Source: an uncultured Verrucomicrobia subdivision 3 bacterium (GTDB lineage Bacteria; Verrucomicrobiota; Verrucomicrobiia; Limisphaerales; UBA11358). Taken from it: DNA of 47,745 bases. The DNA lies in assembly GCA_903895255.1 (NCBI GenBank), contig CAITTG010000134.1, positions 1 through 47,745 of the forward strand, in the 5' to 3' direction. A program made the translations under genes and the position numbers. Positions 8,101 to 16,989 of the stretch are shown here, piece after piece (positions within the stretch are counted from its first letter, which is position 1; every line of letters starts with the position of its first letter). The notes under the pieces were generated by a model. The model saw nothing but the letters and a program-made list of their open reading frames with translations, was not told where the DNA came from and did not search any database.

Positions 8101-9344
8101 TGGTTGCCTCCAGTCACCGATTCACCGGCCGTGAATTCATCCGCCGCGAAATGATGGCCCATGGCCTCGAGAATACGGGGATCCTTGGGCGGATACGGCG
8201 GATGGCTTTGAAACTTGATCAGAAAGCGATGGGCCAGGAAACCACCCTGAAACAAGAGACAGCCAACCGGCAGCCAGATCCACTTCAGTGGGTAGCCGTC
8301 ATTGTGCAGGGCCGGGAAGATGTTAAATGCCAGATCCAGCGCATGCGTGAACCAAGCCGCCACGCAGACTGGAATAAGGACCTTGAAATTACTTTTCACA
8401 CTCACCGGGAGCATGATGAAGAAAGGCACCAGGAAATGTCCAAAAATGAGAATCATGCTCAGGCACCACCAGTTGCCATTTTCACGAATCAGGTAGTAAA
8501 AGGTTTCCGTGGGGATGTTGGCATTCCACACCACAAAGTACTGGGCGAATTCAATGTAAGCCTGAAACACGGTGAAGGCGAAGAACAGCACGCCGAGGAA
8601 GTAAAACTGGTTGTAATTTAAAAGTCCGTCTAGCAACCGCTGACGCTGCAGAATGACAGTTAAAATGTACACCGTGGCAAGGGTCACCCAAGTGGTGCTA
8701 GCGAAGAAATACACGCCAAAAATCGCGGAGTACCATTGATATTGAAGCGCCGAAACCCAGAGCACCGACGCCAGCGTGAGGGTGATGGCAAAAGCCACAA
8801 TGCCCCAACCGGAATGAAAACGCATCTTATGAGTACATTGGGGATCACCGGTGACATCCTGACGGAGCGACCAGTACACCAGCCGGGAGGACAGCAGCCA
8901 CCAGATGCCAAAGAATGCCGCCGAGGCGATCCAGAATCCCGGACCGGTAAACACCGGGGCCTTGGCAACGATGAGATTATTGGTCTCCGGACTGGCCACC
9001 CGCATCCAGGAATAAATGCTTTTGCCAAAAAGGGCCACGGGTAAAAACAGGAGTGCCAGCCAAGGGAACAACAAGGAAGCCAGGTGTTCGCAAAAACGCC
9101 GGATGGGCACGGACCAGCCGGCATCGGTCAAATGATGCACCATGACGAGAAACAAGGACCCCAAGGCGATGCTGAGGAAAAAGACAAATGCGAGCAGCCA
9201 GGAGAAACCAAATTCCGCCGGACTGGCCACCGCGCCAAGGATCGACAAAATGGCCCCGACCGCCATGGCCAGGGCAGGCAGTTTGGCCCAGCGGGACAAA
9301 TCCAGCGGCGGCGGCAAATGAGTTGAATCGTTGTGCGAACTCAT
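8097..9344 (-). CDS. actF: Alternative complex III subunit ActF (NrfD-like membrane protein)
   Basis: The product is 415 residues with about ten membrane helices and is related to ActC/NrfD. Family features include 'FFLSIALGSLFLVMVHHLTDAGW', here shortened to 'LGSLFLVMVHHLTDAGW', near residues 60-80, then 'FPWLAL', 'ENGNWWCLSMILIFGHF' and 'LPVSVKSN'. In alternative complex III, ActC and ActF form the membrane arm that holds the menaquinol site and the proposed proton paths. The gene starts two bases after the actE stop and overlaps the next gene by four bases. The C-terminal tail (about 375-415) is cytoplasmic and polar. Confidence 0.92.
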   Translation of the reverse strand: MSSHNDSTHLPPPLDLSRWAKLPALAMAVGAILSILGAVASPAEFGFSWLLAFVFFLSIALGSLFLVMVHHLTDAGWSVPIRRFCEHLASLLFPWLALLFLPVALFGKSIYSWMRVASPETNNLIVAKAPVFTGPGFWIASAAFFGIWWLLSSRLVYWSLRQDVTGDPQCTHKMRFHSGWGIVAFAITLTLASVLWVSALQYQWYSAIFGVYFFASTTWVTLATVYILTVILQRQRLLDGLLNYNQFYFLGVLFFAFTVFQAYIEFAQYFVVWNANIPTETFYYLIRENGNWWCLSMILIFGHFLVPFFIMLPVSVKSNFKVLIPVCVAAWFTHALDLAFNIFPALHNDGYPLKWIWLPVGCLLFQGGFLAHRFLIKFQSHPPYPPKDPRILEAMGHHFAADEFTAGESVTGGNQ

Positions 9345-9346
9345 GA

Positions 9347-10003
9347 TTATTTCTTAAAAGCGGCTTGTTGATCCGGCGGCAGATCATCCACGGATCCCAA
9401 CCAGCTTAATTGCAAGGCGCGCAGGTAGCCAATGACGGCCCAGCGATCCTCCACGGGCATTAACGGACCGTAAGCGCCCATCAAACCTTTGCCATGGGTA
9501 ATGGTGTTGAAAATTTCCCCGTCGGCCATTGCCACGATTCGTTGATCGTGCAAGTTGGCCACGGCGGGCATTACCCCCAGCTTCTTGGTGATGCCATTGC
9601 CATCCCCCAACCGGCCGTGACAGGGCGCGCAATAAATGTCGAAACGCTCCCGGCCGCGCAGCAGCAATTGCTTGTTAACCGGCAGGGGATTGACAGTCAC
9701 AAAATTTGTCGTTCCCGTGATCAACCCACTGTTCACCGGTGAAGCCTCGAATCGGTAAACGGAACCCGCAGTGGTCTGCAGGGCCTCGCTACGGGCCACG
9801 GTGCCGGCAGGCGGAAGCTGGGAGCTGACGCCGTTGGCGAAGAACGGATTCGGTTCCTGCGGGCGCAGCTTGGCCTGGCGATCCATGTCGGGAAACACCT
9901 CGATGGGCGTAGCGCGGGAAATGCGGCCCGGCACCCCGGCCAGACCAAACAGCAGCACCGGAAGGGCAACCAAAACCAGGGCGATGGAAAGCAGGTAACG
10001 CAT
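9347..10003 (-). CDS. actE: Alternative complex III subunit ActE (monoheme cytochrome c)
   Basis: This 218-residue protein has an N-terminal membrane anchor or signal (about residues 3-25; no lipobox Cys) and a class I cytochrome c domain with one heme site, CAPCH, in 'YCAPCHGRLGDG'. A C-terminal 'YGPLMPVEDRWAVIGYLRAL' supplies the likely Met ligand and final helix. ActE passes electrons from the ActA/ActB hemes to a downstream acceptor. The ATG overlaps the actD stop by one base. Confidence 0.93.
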   Translation of the reverse strand: MRYLLSIALVLVALPVLLFGLAGVPGRISRATPIEVFPDMDRQAKLRPQEPNPFFANGVSSQLPPAGTVARSEALQTTAGSVYRFEASPVNSGLITGTTNFVTVNPLPVNKQLLLRGRERFDIYCAPCHGRLGDGNGITKKLGVMPAVANLHDQRIVAMADGEIFNTITHGKGLMGAYGPLMPVEDRWAVIGYLRALQLSWLGSVDDLPPDQQAAFKK

Positions 10004-10533
10004 CAGTCTTCCTCCACCAGTTCGATGTGCTTGCCGCCGATGGACTCGAGCAGCTTGCGGGTTTCCACCGTGGAGAATTGGTCGTCATTCGCGCCGATGA
10101 CCAGCAGGAACTTGTCCCGGGACACCAGGGCGAAACGCTCGCTGTTAAACAACGGGTGATGCAAGCGGGGCAACTGATTCAAGGCCAGCATGCCAACCAA
10201 GGCGCCAATTGCGCCGCCCATGACCATCAAAATGTAAGACGGCACAAAAGACATGGGAATACTATACATGGGTTTGCCGCCGACAATCAGCGGATAATCA
10301 AAGGCGTTGGTGAACCACAGCAAGCCCATGCCCGAGAGAAACGCCCCGCCGCCCATGGCCAGAGAAAACCAACCCACCAGGGAATTTTTCAGGCCCATCA
10401 CCTTGTCAATCCCGTGAATCGGGAAGGGCGTGAAAATGTCCCAGCGGCGGTAACCCGCGGCACGCACCTGTTTCGCGGCCGTCAGAATGGCCGCCGGCGA
10501 GTCGAATTCAGCCATGATTCCGTAAGGTTTCAA
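10003..10533 (-). CDS. actD: Alternative complex III subunit ActD (DUF3341)
   Basis: The 176-residue product starts 'MKPYGIMAEFDSP' and continues with 'AGYRRWDIFTPFPIHGID', the DUF3341 signature. Two membrane helices (about 58-82 and 98-120) form the membrane part, with a soluble C-terminus. ActD is a small integral subunit without cofactors. The gene overlaps actC by four bases and actE by one. Confidence 0.93.
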   Translation of the reverse strand: MKPYGIMAEFDSPAAILTAAKQVRAAGYRRWDIFTPFPIHGIDKVMGLKNSLVGWFSLAMGGGAFLSGMGLLWFTNAFDYPLIVGGKPMYSIPMSFVPSYILMVMGGAIGALVGMLALNQLPRLHHPLFNSERFALVSRDKFLLVIGANDDQFSTVETRKLLESIGGKHIELVEED

Positions 10534-11954
10534 TGCCTGCCTCCCTTCGCGCCGCCGAGCGGATGGTGCGGATTGCCTTGGGGCGTGGCCCCCTTGACTT
10601 CAGAAATGGCGATCATCGGCAAAAATTTCACAAACAACAGGTACAGCATGAAAAACGTTCCCAGCGTTCCCACATAAATCCCGACGTCCCAAATGGTGGG
10701 CTTGTATTTGCCCCAGTTCGCCGGCAGAAATTCTTGATAGAGCGAGCCCACCACAATCACGAAGCGTTCGGTCCACATGCCGATGTTAATCAAAACACCG
10801 ATGATGAAGAGCGCCGCCAGATTGCTCCGGATCTTTTTGAACCACAGCAATTGGGTGACCAGCACATTGATGCCAATCAACATCCAGCCCAGCACCATGT
10901 ATGTGTGACCGAACAAGCGGTGACCGAACACCCAGCGTTCGTAAGTGTCGCCGCTGTACCAGGCGATGAAGAATTCCATCGCGTAGATATAATCAATGAT
11001 CAAGCCGGAGACCAAGGCCAGCTTGGCCACCTTGTCGATGTGACTAAGGGTGATGATGTCCTGCAAGCCGCACCATTTACGGAGGGGGATCAACAGGACC
11101 AGCACCATGCCAAAACCGCAGAACACAGCGCCAATCACGAAATACAGGGGGAAGATCGTGGCATGCCAGCCGGCGATCTGGGCGGTGCAGAAATCCAAAC
11201 CGACGATGGAACTCACGGTAAACACCAGCAGGGTACACAAGCCGCACAGCACCACGTAAGCCTTCTCGTAATGATGCCATTGATTGGCGGAACCCGTCCA
11301 GCCCATCGCCAGAAAACTAAAAATCCCTTTGCGAATCCGGGTGGTGGAACGATCCCGCAACACCGCGAAATCGGGAATCATCCCCATGAACCAGAACAGC
11401 ATGGAGACCATGACGTAAGTGTTCACCGCGAACACGTCCCACATCAGCGGGGAGCGAAATTGCGGCCAGTTGCCGTTGGAGTTCGGCACCGGAAACATAA
11501 ACCAGTCAAACCAGGCGCGGCCGACGTGAATCGCCGGGTACAAGCCCGCCATCATGACGGAGAACACCGTCATCGCCTCGGCCATGCGACCGATGGTCGT
11601 GCGCCAGTGCTGGCGCGTGAGGAAAAGCAGCGCCGAGATGAGGGTGCCCGCGTGGGCCACGCCGACCCACCAGATGAAATTAACGATGTCCAAGCCCCAC
11701 ATCACCGGATGGTTGTTACCCCAAACGCCCACACCGGTGGTGACCTGGTAAAACAAGCAGAACGGCAGGATCACCGTGGCGCAGAAAGCCGAGGGGAGGA
11801 AGAAAGCCCACCACCACAGCGGGATTTTCCCCTCAGCGAACGCCGAGAGCTTGTCCGTGAGCCATCCCAGGCCGCGGTTGTTCTCCACCACCGGGGGACG
11901 TTGCAATTCCGCCGGCGGCAGCAGGGACTTCAAATTGGTGGAGGCATCAGCCAT
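10530..11954 (-). CDS. actC: Alternative complex III subunit ActC (NrfD-like, quinol-binding membrane subunit)
   Basis: The product is 474 residues with about ten transmembrane helices. Typical NrfD/ActC segments are 'WWVGVAHAGTLISALLFL' (about 95-115), 'HVGRAWFDWFMFPVPNSNG', 'FWFMGMIPDFAVLRDRS', 'GWTGSANQWHHYEKAY' and 'IDYIYAMEFFIAWYSG'. In characterised complexes ActC carries the menaquinol site at the periplasmic face and passes electrons to the ActB iron-sulfur clusters. The ATG overlaps the actB stop by one base (TAATG) and the 3' end overlaps actD by four. Confidence 0.95.
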   Translation of the reverse strand: MADASTNLKSLLPPAELQRPPVVENNRGLGWLTDKLSAFAEGKIPLWWWAFFLPSAFCATVILPFCLFYQVTTGVGVWGNNHPVMWGLDIVNFIWWVGVAHAGTLISALLFLTRQHWRTTIGRMAEAMTVFSVMMAGLYPAIHVGRAWFDWFMFPVPNSNGNWPQFRSPLMWDVFAVNTYVMVSMLFWFMGMIPDFAVLRDRSTTRIRKGIFSFLAMGWTGSANQWHHYEKAYVVLCGLCTLLVFTVSSIVGLDFCTAQIAGWHATIFPLYFVIGAVFCGFGMVLVLLIPLRKWCGLQDIITLSHIDKVAKLALVSGLIIDYIYAMEFFIAWYSGDTYERWVFGHRLFGHTYMVLGWMLIGINVLVTQLLWFKKIRSNLAALFIIGVLINIGMWTERFVIVVGSLYQEFLPANWGKYKPTIWDVGIYVGTLGTFFMLYLLFVKFLPMIAISEVKGATPQGNPHHPLGGAKGGRH

Positions 11955-14900
11955 TAGCTGTTTCCTTTCTGGGCAGATTCAGGCGTATTGACAAAAGGGT
12001 TGCCGTTGTGCTTCTCGTATTCCTCGAAGCTGTGCGGCCACTCGCGATAATCCGGCATGGCCGGATTCGGGTTGCGGACGCGGGAAAGATAAGTCGTGCG
12101 CGGCTTGGTCAGCAAATCGCCCAGCACCGTGTAGTTGCGGTCGAGGGCCTTGAGCTTGGAAACGCTGCTTTCCGGATCACTCACATCGCCAAAGACAATC
12201 GCCCCGGCGGGACAGGCCTGCTGGCAGGCGGTCTTGGGCACGGTGCCTTCGGATTCACGCAAACGCACGTTGTCAGAGGCCCCGGCTTTCGCCTTTTGCT
12301 TGATCTTGGCGTGTTCAATGCGCTGGGTGCAATAAGTGCACTTCTCCATCACCCCGCGCATGCGGACCGTGACATCGGGGTTCTTGACCATCTTGATCAA
12401 ATCCCATTCGTCCTCGGTGCGCATCCCGCTGTTCGGATCACGCCACCAGCGGACAATATCCAATTCCCCGTCCGTTTTGCTGCCGAGCATCGCGGTGGGA
12501 TAAAGAGTTCCCTTGAGATCCGCCAGCGGGCGCTTGTTATAATCCAAGTAATTGAAACGCCTGACCTTATACGGGCAGTTGTTAGAGCAATAGCGGGTGC
12601 CAATGCAGCGATTATAGGCCATGACATTCAGGCCTTCCTGATCATGCACGGTGGCGGCAACGGGGCAGACATTCTCGCAGGGAGCAGCCTCGCATTGCTG
12701 GCAGAGCATGGGCTGGTTCACAGCCTGCACTTCGTCAATCCAAGCGGCAAACTGCTGTTTTTCGTCCGTTTGGAAGGAGTCCTGCTCCAGAATGCTCTTC
12801 TGAGTGTCTTCGGTGGCCGGATCCGCCGTGTAATAACGGTCAATGCGCATCCAGTGCATTTCGCGACCACGCGTCACCTGGTCTTTGCCGACAATCGGAA
12901 TGTTGTTTTCGCTCTGACAGGCCACCACACAAGTGCCGCAACCCACGCAGGACGTCAGGTCAATGGACATGCCCCATTGATGGAGGGCGGTTTTCTTCGC
13001 CTCATCCAAGGGATTGGGATAGAGGGATTTGATGACGGGCGCTTCCTCGCCGTGCATTTTCTCGGCAAAATCCGGGAGTTTCTGGTATTCGGCCCAATTG
13101 GCCTCCCGGACCACCGCCCGACCTTCCATGGACCAATGGTGTTGCGTGGTCGCAATCACGTAAGTCTGGCCGGTCTTTTTAATCGTTGCACCAGTTGCCA
13201 CATAACTGCCGGTAAAAATCGCATAGGCATTAAAGCCCACACCCGTGCCCACCCGGCCGGCCACCGTGCGACCATAGCCCAAGGCGATGCCCAAGGAGTA
13301 ATCCGCCATGCCGGGCTGGGTCCAGATGGGACCAATCACGGTGTGGCCGTTCAACGTTACTTCCACCAAGTCGCCGTTTTCCACGCCGAGTTCACGGGCC
13401 GTCCTGCGGCTCAGGAGCACAGCGTTGTCCCACGTGATTTTGGTGATGGGCTCGGGCAATTCCTGCATCCAGCCGTTGTTGCCAAAACGGCCGTCATCCA
13501 CCTTGGCGTCACGATAGAAAACCACTTCCAAGCTGCTTGCGGAGGGCGCAGCCCCTTTGACATCCGGCACGGTGCCGGCAAAACCGGGGGTGACGGTGGC
13601 GGGAGATGAGTCCGCCTGATAACCATTGAACAAAAATTTCTTCCAGTCCTCATCCCCGCCGCCAAAAGTGGCCCGGACGATTTCGTGGGCGCTGGTTTGC
13701 GTTTCCCCGGCAATGCGCGCCAGAAATTCCAGCTCGTTCAAACCGCCAAACAGGGGTTGAATCAACGGCTGCACCGGCACAGTAATGCCATCACTGGTGA
13801 CGGCATCACCCCAGGATTCCAAATAATGGGCGGCCGGCAGGTGCCAGTCGGTTTGGGCAAAGGTCTCGTCCTCGTAATAGCCGAGGCGCACCACGGTTTT
13901 GGCTTTGCGCTGGGTCACCGCCCAATTCAAATCTGCCGGGGCGTTGTAGACGGGGTTGCCCCCGAGAAGCACCAGCGTCTGGACAGAACCAGCATTCAGC
14001 AATTGGGCCAGATCACCGATATTGCCCGCCGGAGACGGCGTGACCGGATGCAAGGCGACCGTGGTGCCGACACCTCCGAGGGCGGCATTGATGGCATGCG
14101 CCAGGAGATGCACCTCGATCGGCTGCGTTTGACCAGCCACCACCAAGACAGCGCCTTTATTGGCCGCCAAATCCTTGGCGCATTCAGAAATCCATTTGGC
14201 ATCCACGCCCGCCGGAGCGGTGAAAGTCGAACCTGCCACGGCGGCATTCAGAGCGGCCGCCAGCGCACCGATCTGGGCCGAAGCCAGGCGCAAACGATGG
14301 TCCGCCCCGGCGCCGGTCAGGGTGAACAGCGATTCCACCACGTACAAACGGCTCATGGAGCCGCTTTCGGGCTTGCGGCCCTGCACATAACGGTGGATGT
14401 GATTTTGAACCTCATCCTCGGTGCCCAGAAAATCGCTCCCCAGGGAAACGATCACCTTCGCTTTTTCAAAGTGATACACCGGGTGGACCGCCTGGCCAAA
14501 GGCCTGCGTGGCCGCGCGCTGTTGCACATCCGAATCCACAGGTTCATAAGCAAACCATTTGGCATTCGGAAATTTCTGACTGATCAAATCCTGCAACCGA
14601 TGACGGGAGGGCGAGGTGCTGCGGTCGGTCAGGAAGGCCAGACCCTGGCCGCCAGACGTGGCTGCGGCCTGGGAGAGCTGCGCGAGGGCTGCGAAAGCAT
14701 CCTCGGGCGCCACGATTTTACCACCGTTTTTGAAACGCTTGGCGCGGTCCGGATCATAGACATCGAGGATGGATGCCTGCGAATAACGATCCGTGGAACC
14801 ATTACTGCCAGGAAACTCCGCGTTGCCCTCGACTTTGATCGGACGGCCCTCGTAAGACTTTGCCAGCAAGGGAATCGCCCCGCCCCGGGTGGGCATGGCC

Positions 14901-15202
14901 GTGGCAAAATATTGGGCCTCGCCGAAAGTATAATTTTCCTGCTGCTGGCCGAACGGCTCCAGATGTTCCTCGGGACGGCGGCAACCGGCACCCATCACCC
15001 CAATGCCCGCCAGCATGAGTGAGGCCGACATGATGCGCACGAAATGGCGGCGGGACACCCCTTCCTCCAGTTCGCTGGCTCCTTGCGGAAATTCGCGCTG
15101 CAGCCATTCCTTAAACTCGGCCGTGTCGGCCAGTTCATCCAGGCTGCGCCAGTAACGGCGGCCAGTCACACCGGGGGCTAAATGGTTAGAGTTATTTTTC
15201 AT
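11954..15202 (-). CDS. actB: Alternative complex III subunit ActB (molybdopterin-oxidoreductase-like/iron-sulfur fusion)
   Basis: I use the ATG at 15202 (1,082 residues), which overlaps the actA stop as ATGA; a start at 15244 would lie inside actA. The N-terminus has 'YWRSLDELADT', then a Tat-type signal 'SRRHFVRIM' (50-58) and a lipobox-like 'MGAGC' (Cys74). The middle (about 90-700) is the molybdopterin-oxidoreductase-like part, which in this family binds no molybdenum. The C-terminal part holds four ferredoxin-type cysteine groups: 'CVGCGTCVVAC', 'CQQCEAAPCENVCP', 'CIGTRYCSNNCPYK' and 'CTYCTQR...CQQACP'. They relay electrons from ActC to the hemes of ActA and ActE. Confidence 0.96.
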   Translation of the reverse strand: MKNNSNHLAPGVTGRRYWRSLDELADTAEFKEWLQREFPQGASELEEGVSRRHFVRIMSASLMLAGIGVMGAGCRRPEEHLEPFGQQQENYTFGEAQYFATAMPTRGGAIPLLAKSYEGRPIKVEGNAEFPGSNGSTDRYSQASILDVYDPDRAKRFKNGGKIVAPEDAFAALAQLSQAAATSGGQGLAFLTDRSTSPSRHRLQDLISQKFPNAKWFAYEPVDSDVQQRAATQAFGQAVHPVYHFEKAKVIVSLGSDFLGTEDEVQNHIHRYVQGRKPESGSMSRLYVVESLFTLTGAGADHRLRLASAQIGALAAALNAAVAGSTFTAPAGVDAKWISECAKDLAANKGAVLVVAGQTQPIEVHLLAHAINAALGGVGTTVALHPVTPSPAGNIGDLAQLLNAGSVQTLVLLGGNPVYNAPADLNWAVTQRKAKTVVRLGYYEDETFAQTDWHLPAAHYLESWGDAVTSDGITVPVQPLIQPLFGGLNELEFLARIAGETQTSAHEIVRATFGGGDEDWKKFLFNGYQADSSPATVTPGFAGTVPDVKGAAPSASSLEVVFYRDAKVDDGRFGNNGWMQELPEPITKITWDNAVLLSRRTARELGVENGDLVEVTLNGHTVIGPIWTQPGMADYSLGIALGYGRTVAGRVGTGVGFNAYAIFTGSYVATGATIKKTGQTYVIATTQHHWSMEGRAVVREANWAEYQKLPDFAEKMHGEEAPVIKSLYPNPLDEAKKTALHQWGMSIDLTSCVGCGTCVVACQSENNIPIVGKDQVTRGREMHWMRIDRYYTADPATEDTQKSILEQDSFQTDEKQQFAAWIDEVQAVNQPMLCQQCEAAPCENVCPVAATVHDQEGLNVMAYNRCIGTRYCSNNCPYKVRRFNYLDYNKRPLADLKGTLYPTAMLGSKTDGELDIVRWWRDPNSGMRTEDEWDLIKMVKNPDVTVRMRGVMEKCTYCTQRIEHAKIKQKAKAGASDNVRLRESEGTVPKTACQQACPAGAIVFGDVSDPESSVSKLKALDRNYTVLGDLLTKPRTTYLSRVRNPNPAMPDYREWPHSFEEYEKHNGNPFVNTPESAQKGNS

Positions 15203-15867
15203 CGGTGACAGGCCGAGCAACTTTGCAGCGATTCCACTTTCCAATCATGCACAAATTTGGCGCCGTTGGTGGCCTGCATTTCGGCAGCCTCCGCGGCGTT
15301 CGTGCTCCACTGCCAGTCCAGGTGCGTCACCTGCGCGGTGGGCCGGATGTGCGCCGCCGGGTTGCGGTGGCAGTCCAGACAGAAACTCATGCTTAACGAT
15401 TTGGCGTGATACACCTCGTCCATCTGGTCAATTCGACCATGGCATTCCACGCAACCAATTCCCCGGGTCACGTGGACGGAATGGTTGAAATAAACGTAAT
15501 CCGGCACCTTGTGCACCTGCACCCAGGGAATCGGTTTGCCCGTCGCCGCGCTCTCGCGCACCACCGCCAGCAACGGGTCATCTTTCATGACCTGATTATG
15601 GCAGTTCATGCAGGTGGAAGCCCCCGGCAGATTGGCGAACCAGGACTTCTCCACCCCGTTATGACAATAACGGCAGTCCAGCCCCATCTGGCCGGCATGA
15701 ATCTTGTGGGAAAAAGGCACGGGTTGCACAGGCTCATAGCCCACCCGGGTATGTTTGGGTGTGCAATAGAGCGTGACGCCGGCGGTTACCACGCCGCCGA
15801 TCACTGCCACAACGGCACCCAGCGCCAAGGGCGCCCAGTTTGTCCACTTAGGAAAAATTGCTGACAT
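15199..15867 (-). CDS. actA: Alternative complex III subunit ActA (pentaheme cytochrome c)
   Basis: I chose the ATG at 15867 (222 residues), which places a membrane anchor at residues 11-34; an ORF from 15999 adds 44 residues that overlap the intergenic region and do not look like protein. Five CxxCH heme sites are present: CRYCH (65-69), CMNCH (86-90), CVECH (139-143), CLDCH (163-167) and CSACH (217-221). The distal His residues are supplied by motifs such as 'PFSHKIHAG' and 'FNHSVHV'. This is the first gene of the ten-gene operon. A CRP/FNR-like palindrome lies about 110 bases upstream. Confidence 0.95.
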   Translation of the reverse strand: MSAIFPKWTNWAPLALGAVVAVIGGVVTAGVTLYCTPKHTRVGYEPVQPVPFSHKIHAGQMGLDCRYCHNGVEKSWFANLPGASTCMNCHNQVMKDDPLLAVVRESAATGKPIPWVQVHKVPDYVYFNHSVHVTRGIGCVECHGRIDQMDEVYHAKSLSMSFCLDCHRNPAAHIRPTAQVTHLDWQWSTNAAEAAEMQATNGAKFVHDWKVESLQSCSACHR

Positions 15868-15974
15868 TACGAGTTCGCGTGCGTTCTTTTTGCCATAATC
15901 ACATTTTGTCCGACGCAACGCAAAATATTGGAGAATATGATTAATAAACTTCTCCCTGCCATGCAAGGATAGTT

Positions 15975-15990
15975 TGTGAAAAATTTCACG
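15975..15990. promoter_or_regulatory. CRP/FNR-type palindrome upstream of actA
   Basis: TGTGAAAAATTTCACG fits the CRP-family consensus TGTGA-N6-TCACA with one mismatch; its core GTGAAA-AA-TTTCAC is a perfect inverted repeat. It lies between the ROK gene stop (15996) and actA. A TATTAA hexamer (15946-15941) without a good -35 box follows it, as expected of an activator-dependent promoter. Regulation is inferred. Confidence 0.45.
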
Positions 15991-15995
15991 ATGAT

Positions 15996-16880
15996 TCAAA
16001 TCCCGACGAGTGCCGCGCCAATGACCCCCGCGGAATCCCCGATTTGATGTTTCAAGATGGGCGTTTCCAGCCGGTCGTTAAAAACAAACTTGGCGACCTC
16101 GGCGACGCCCAAGGTATACACGGCATCGAATTTTGACACCCCGCCGCCCAAAACGATCGCATCCGGATCCAGAATGTCGATCAGATTGGCCACGGCCCGA
16201 CCGAACCGGCGGAAAAATTCCTGAATCAAGGCCACCGCTTTGGGCTCGCCCTGGTGGTAGTCCTGCTCAATCTCAAAAAACGTTTTTTTGATGCCGTGGA
16301 GGGCCTCATAACGGCGCTGCAACCCCCCACCGCTGATAAAGGTTTCCGTGCACCCTTTTTGGCCGCAGTAACACACCGGGCCCTCGGGATCGATGCACAT
16401 GTGACCCCATTCCCCGGCAATTGCCTGGGGCCCGGTGATAACCTCGCCTTTGTAAACCAGACCGCCGCCGCAACCGGTGCCCATGATCACGCCAAAGACC
16501 ATTTTATAACCGCGCCCCGCCCCCAAAAGTGCCTCCGCCATGGCAAAGCAGTTCGCGTCATTTTGCATCTCCACCGGACGGCCCAGTAATTTTTCCAAAT
16601 CCGCCTTCACCGGCATGCCATTCATGCACACCGTGTTGGAATTCTTCATCAAGCCGGTGCGCGGGGCGATGACTCCCGGCGTGCCGATCCCCAAAGTGTG
16701 CGGGGCGCCGTCCACGCTCGCGGTCAAATCATCATGCAATCCCTTGATCCGGTTTAGAATATGCTGGTAGCCATGTTCGCGCTGGGTTTCCACCCGTTTG
16801 CGAAAGAGTTCCTTGCCTTGCGCGTCCAGCACAATGCCTTCAATTTTCGTTCCGCCGAGATCCATGCCCATCCTAATCAT
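15996..16880 (-). CDS. ROK-family sugar kinase
   Basis: The 294-residue product has the ASKHA ATP-binding start 'MGMDLGGTKIEGIVLD' (4-19), the sugar-binding 'GIGTPG' and 'NDANCFAMAEA', the phosphate motif 'GTGCGGGLV' and the ROK zinc site 'GEWGHM...GPVCYCGQKGCTE'. Members phosphorylate glucose, N-acetylglucosamine, fructose or mannose; the substrate cannot be told from sequence alone. There is no DNA-binding N-terminus, so it is a kinase rather than a ROK repressor. It lies downstream of the heparinase-like lyase on the same strand (109-base gap), which fits use of released sugars. Met4 or Met6 could also be the start. Confidence 0.9.
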   Translation of the reverse strand: MIRMGMDLGGTKIEGIVLDAQGKELFRKRVETQREHGYQHILNRIKGLHDDLTASVDGAPHTLGIGTPGVIAPRTGLMKNSNTVCMNGMPVKADLEKLLGRPVEMQNDANCFAMAEALLGAGRGYKMVFGVIMGTGCGGGLVYKGEVITGPQAIAGEWGHMCIDPEGPVCYCGQKGCTETFISGGGLQRRYEALHGIKKTFFEIEQDYHQGEPKAVALIQEFFRRFGRAVANLIDILDPDAIVLGGGVSKFDAVYTLGVAEVAKFVFNDRLETPILKHQIGDSAGVIGAALVGI

Positions 16881-16989
16881 ACGGGTATGATTTCAAAAAG
16901 CCGTGAAATGTGCAAACCCTGAATTTTCCGGCACACGGCCGCTCAAACCGCCTTTGGCACATGTCATCTCGATTTTGAGGGTTCGCAAT

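Noticed and set aside
10533..11957. A 474-codon plus-strand frame exactly opposite actC
   Set aside because: It is rich in His, Gln and Arg with no recognisable domain, while the minus strand encodes a clear NrfD-like ActC with matching overlaps to both neighbours.
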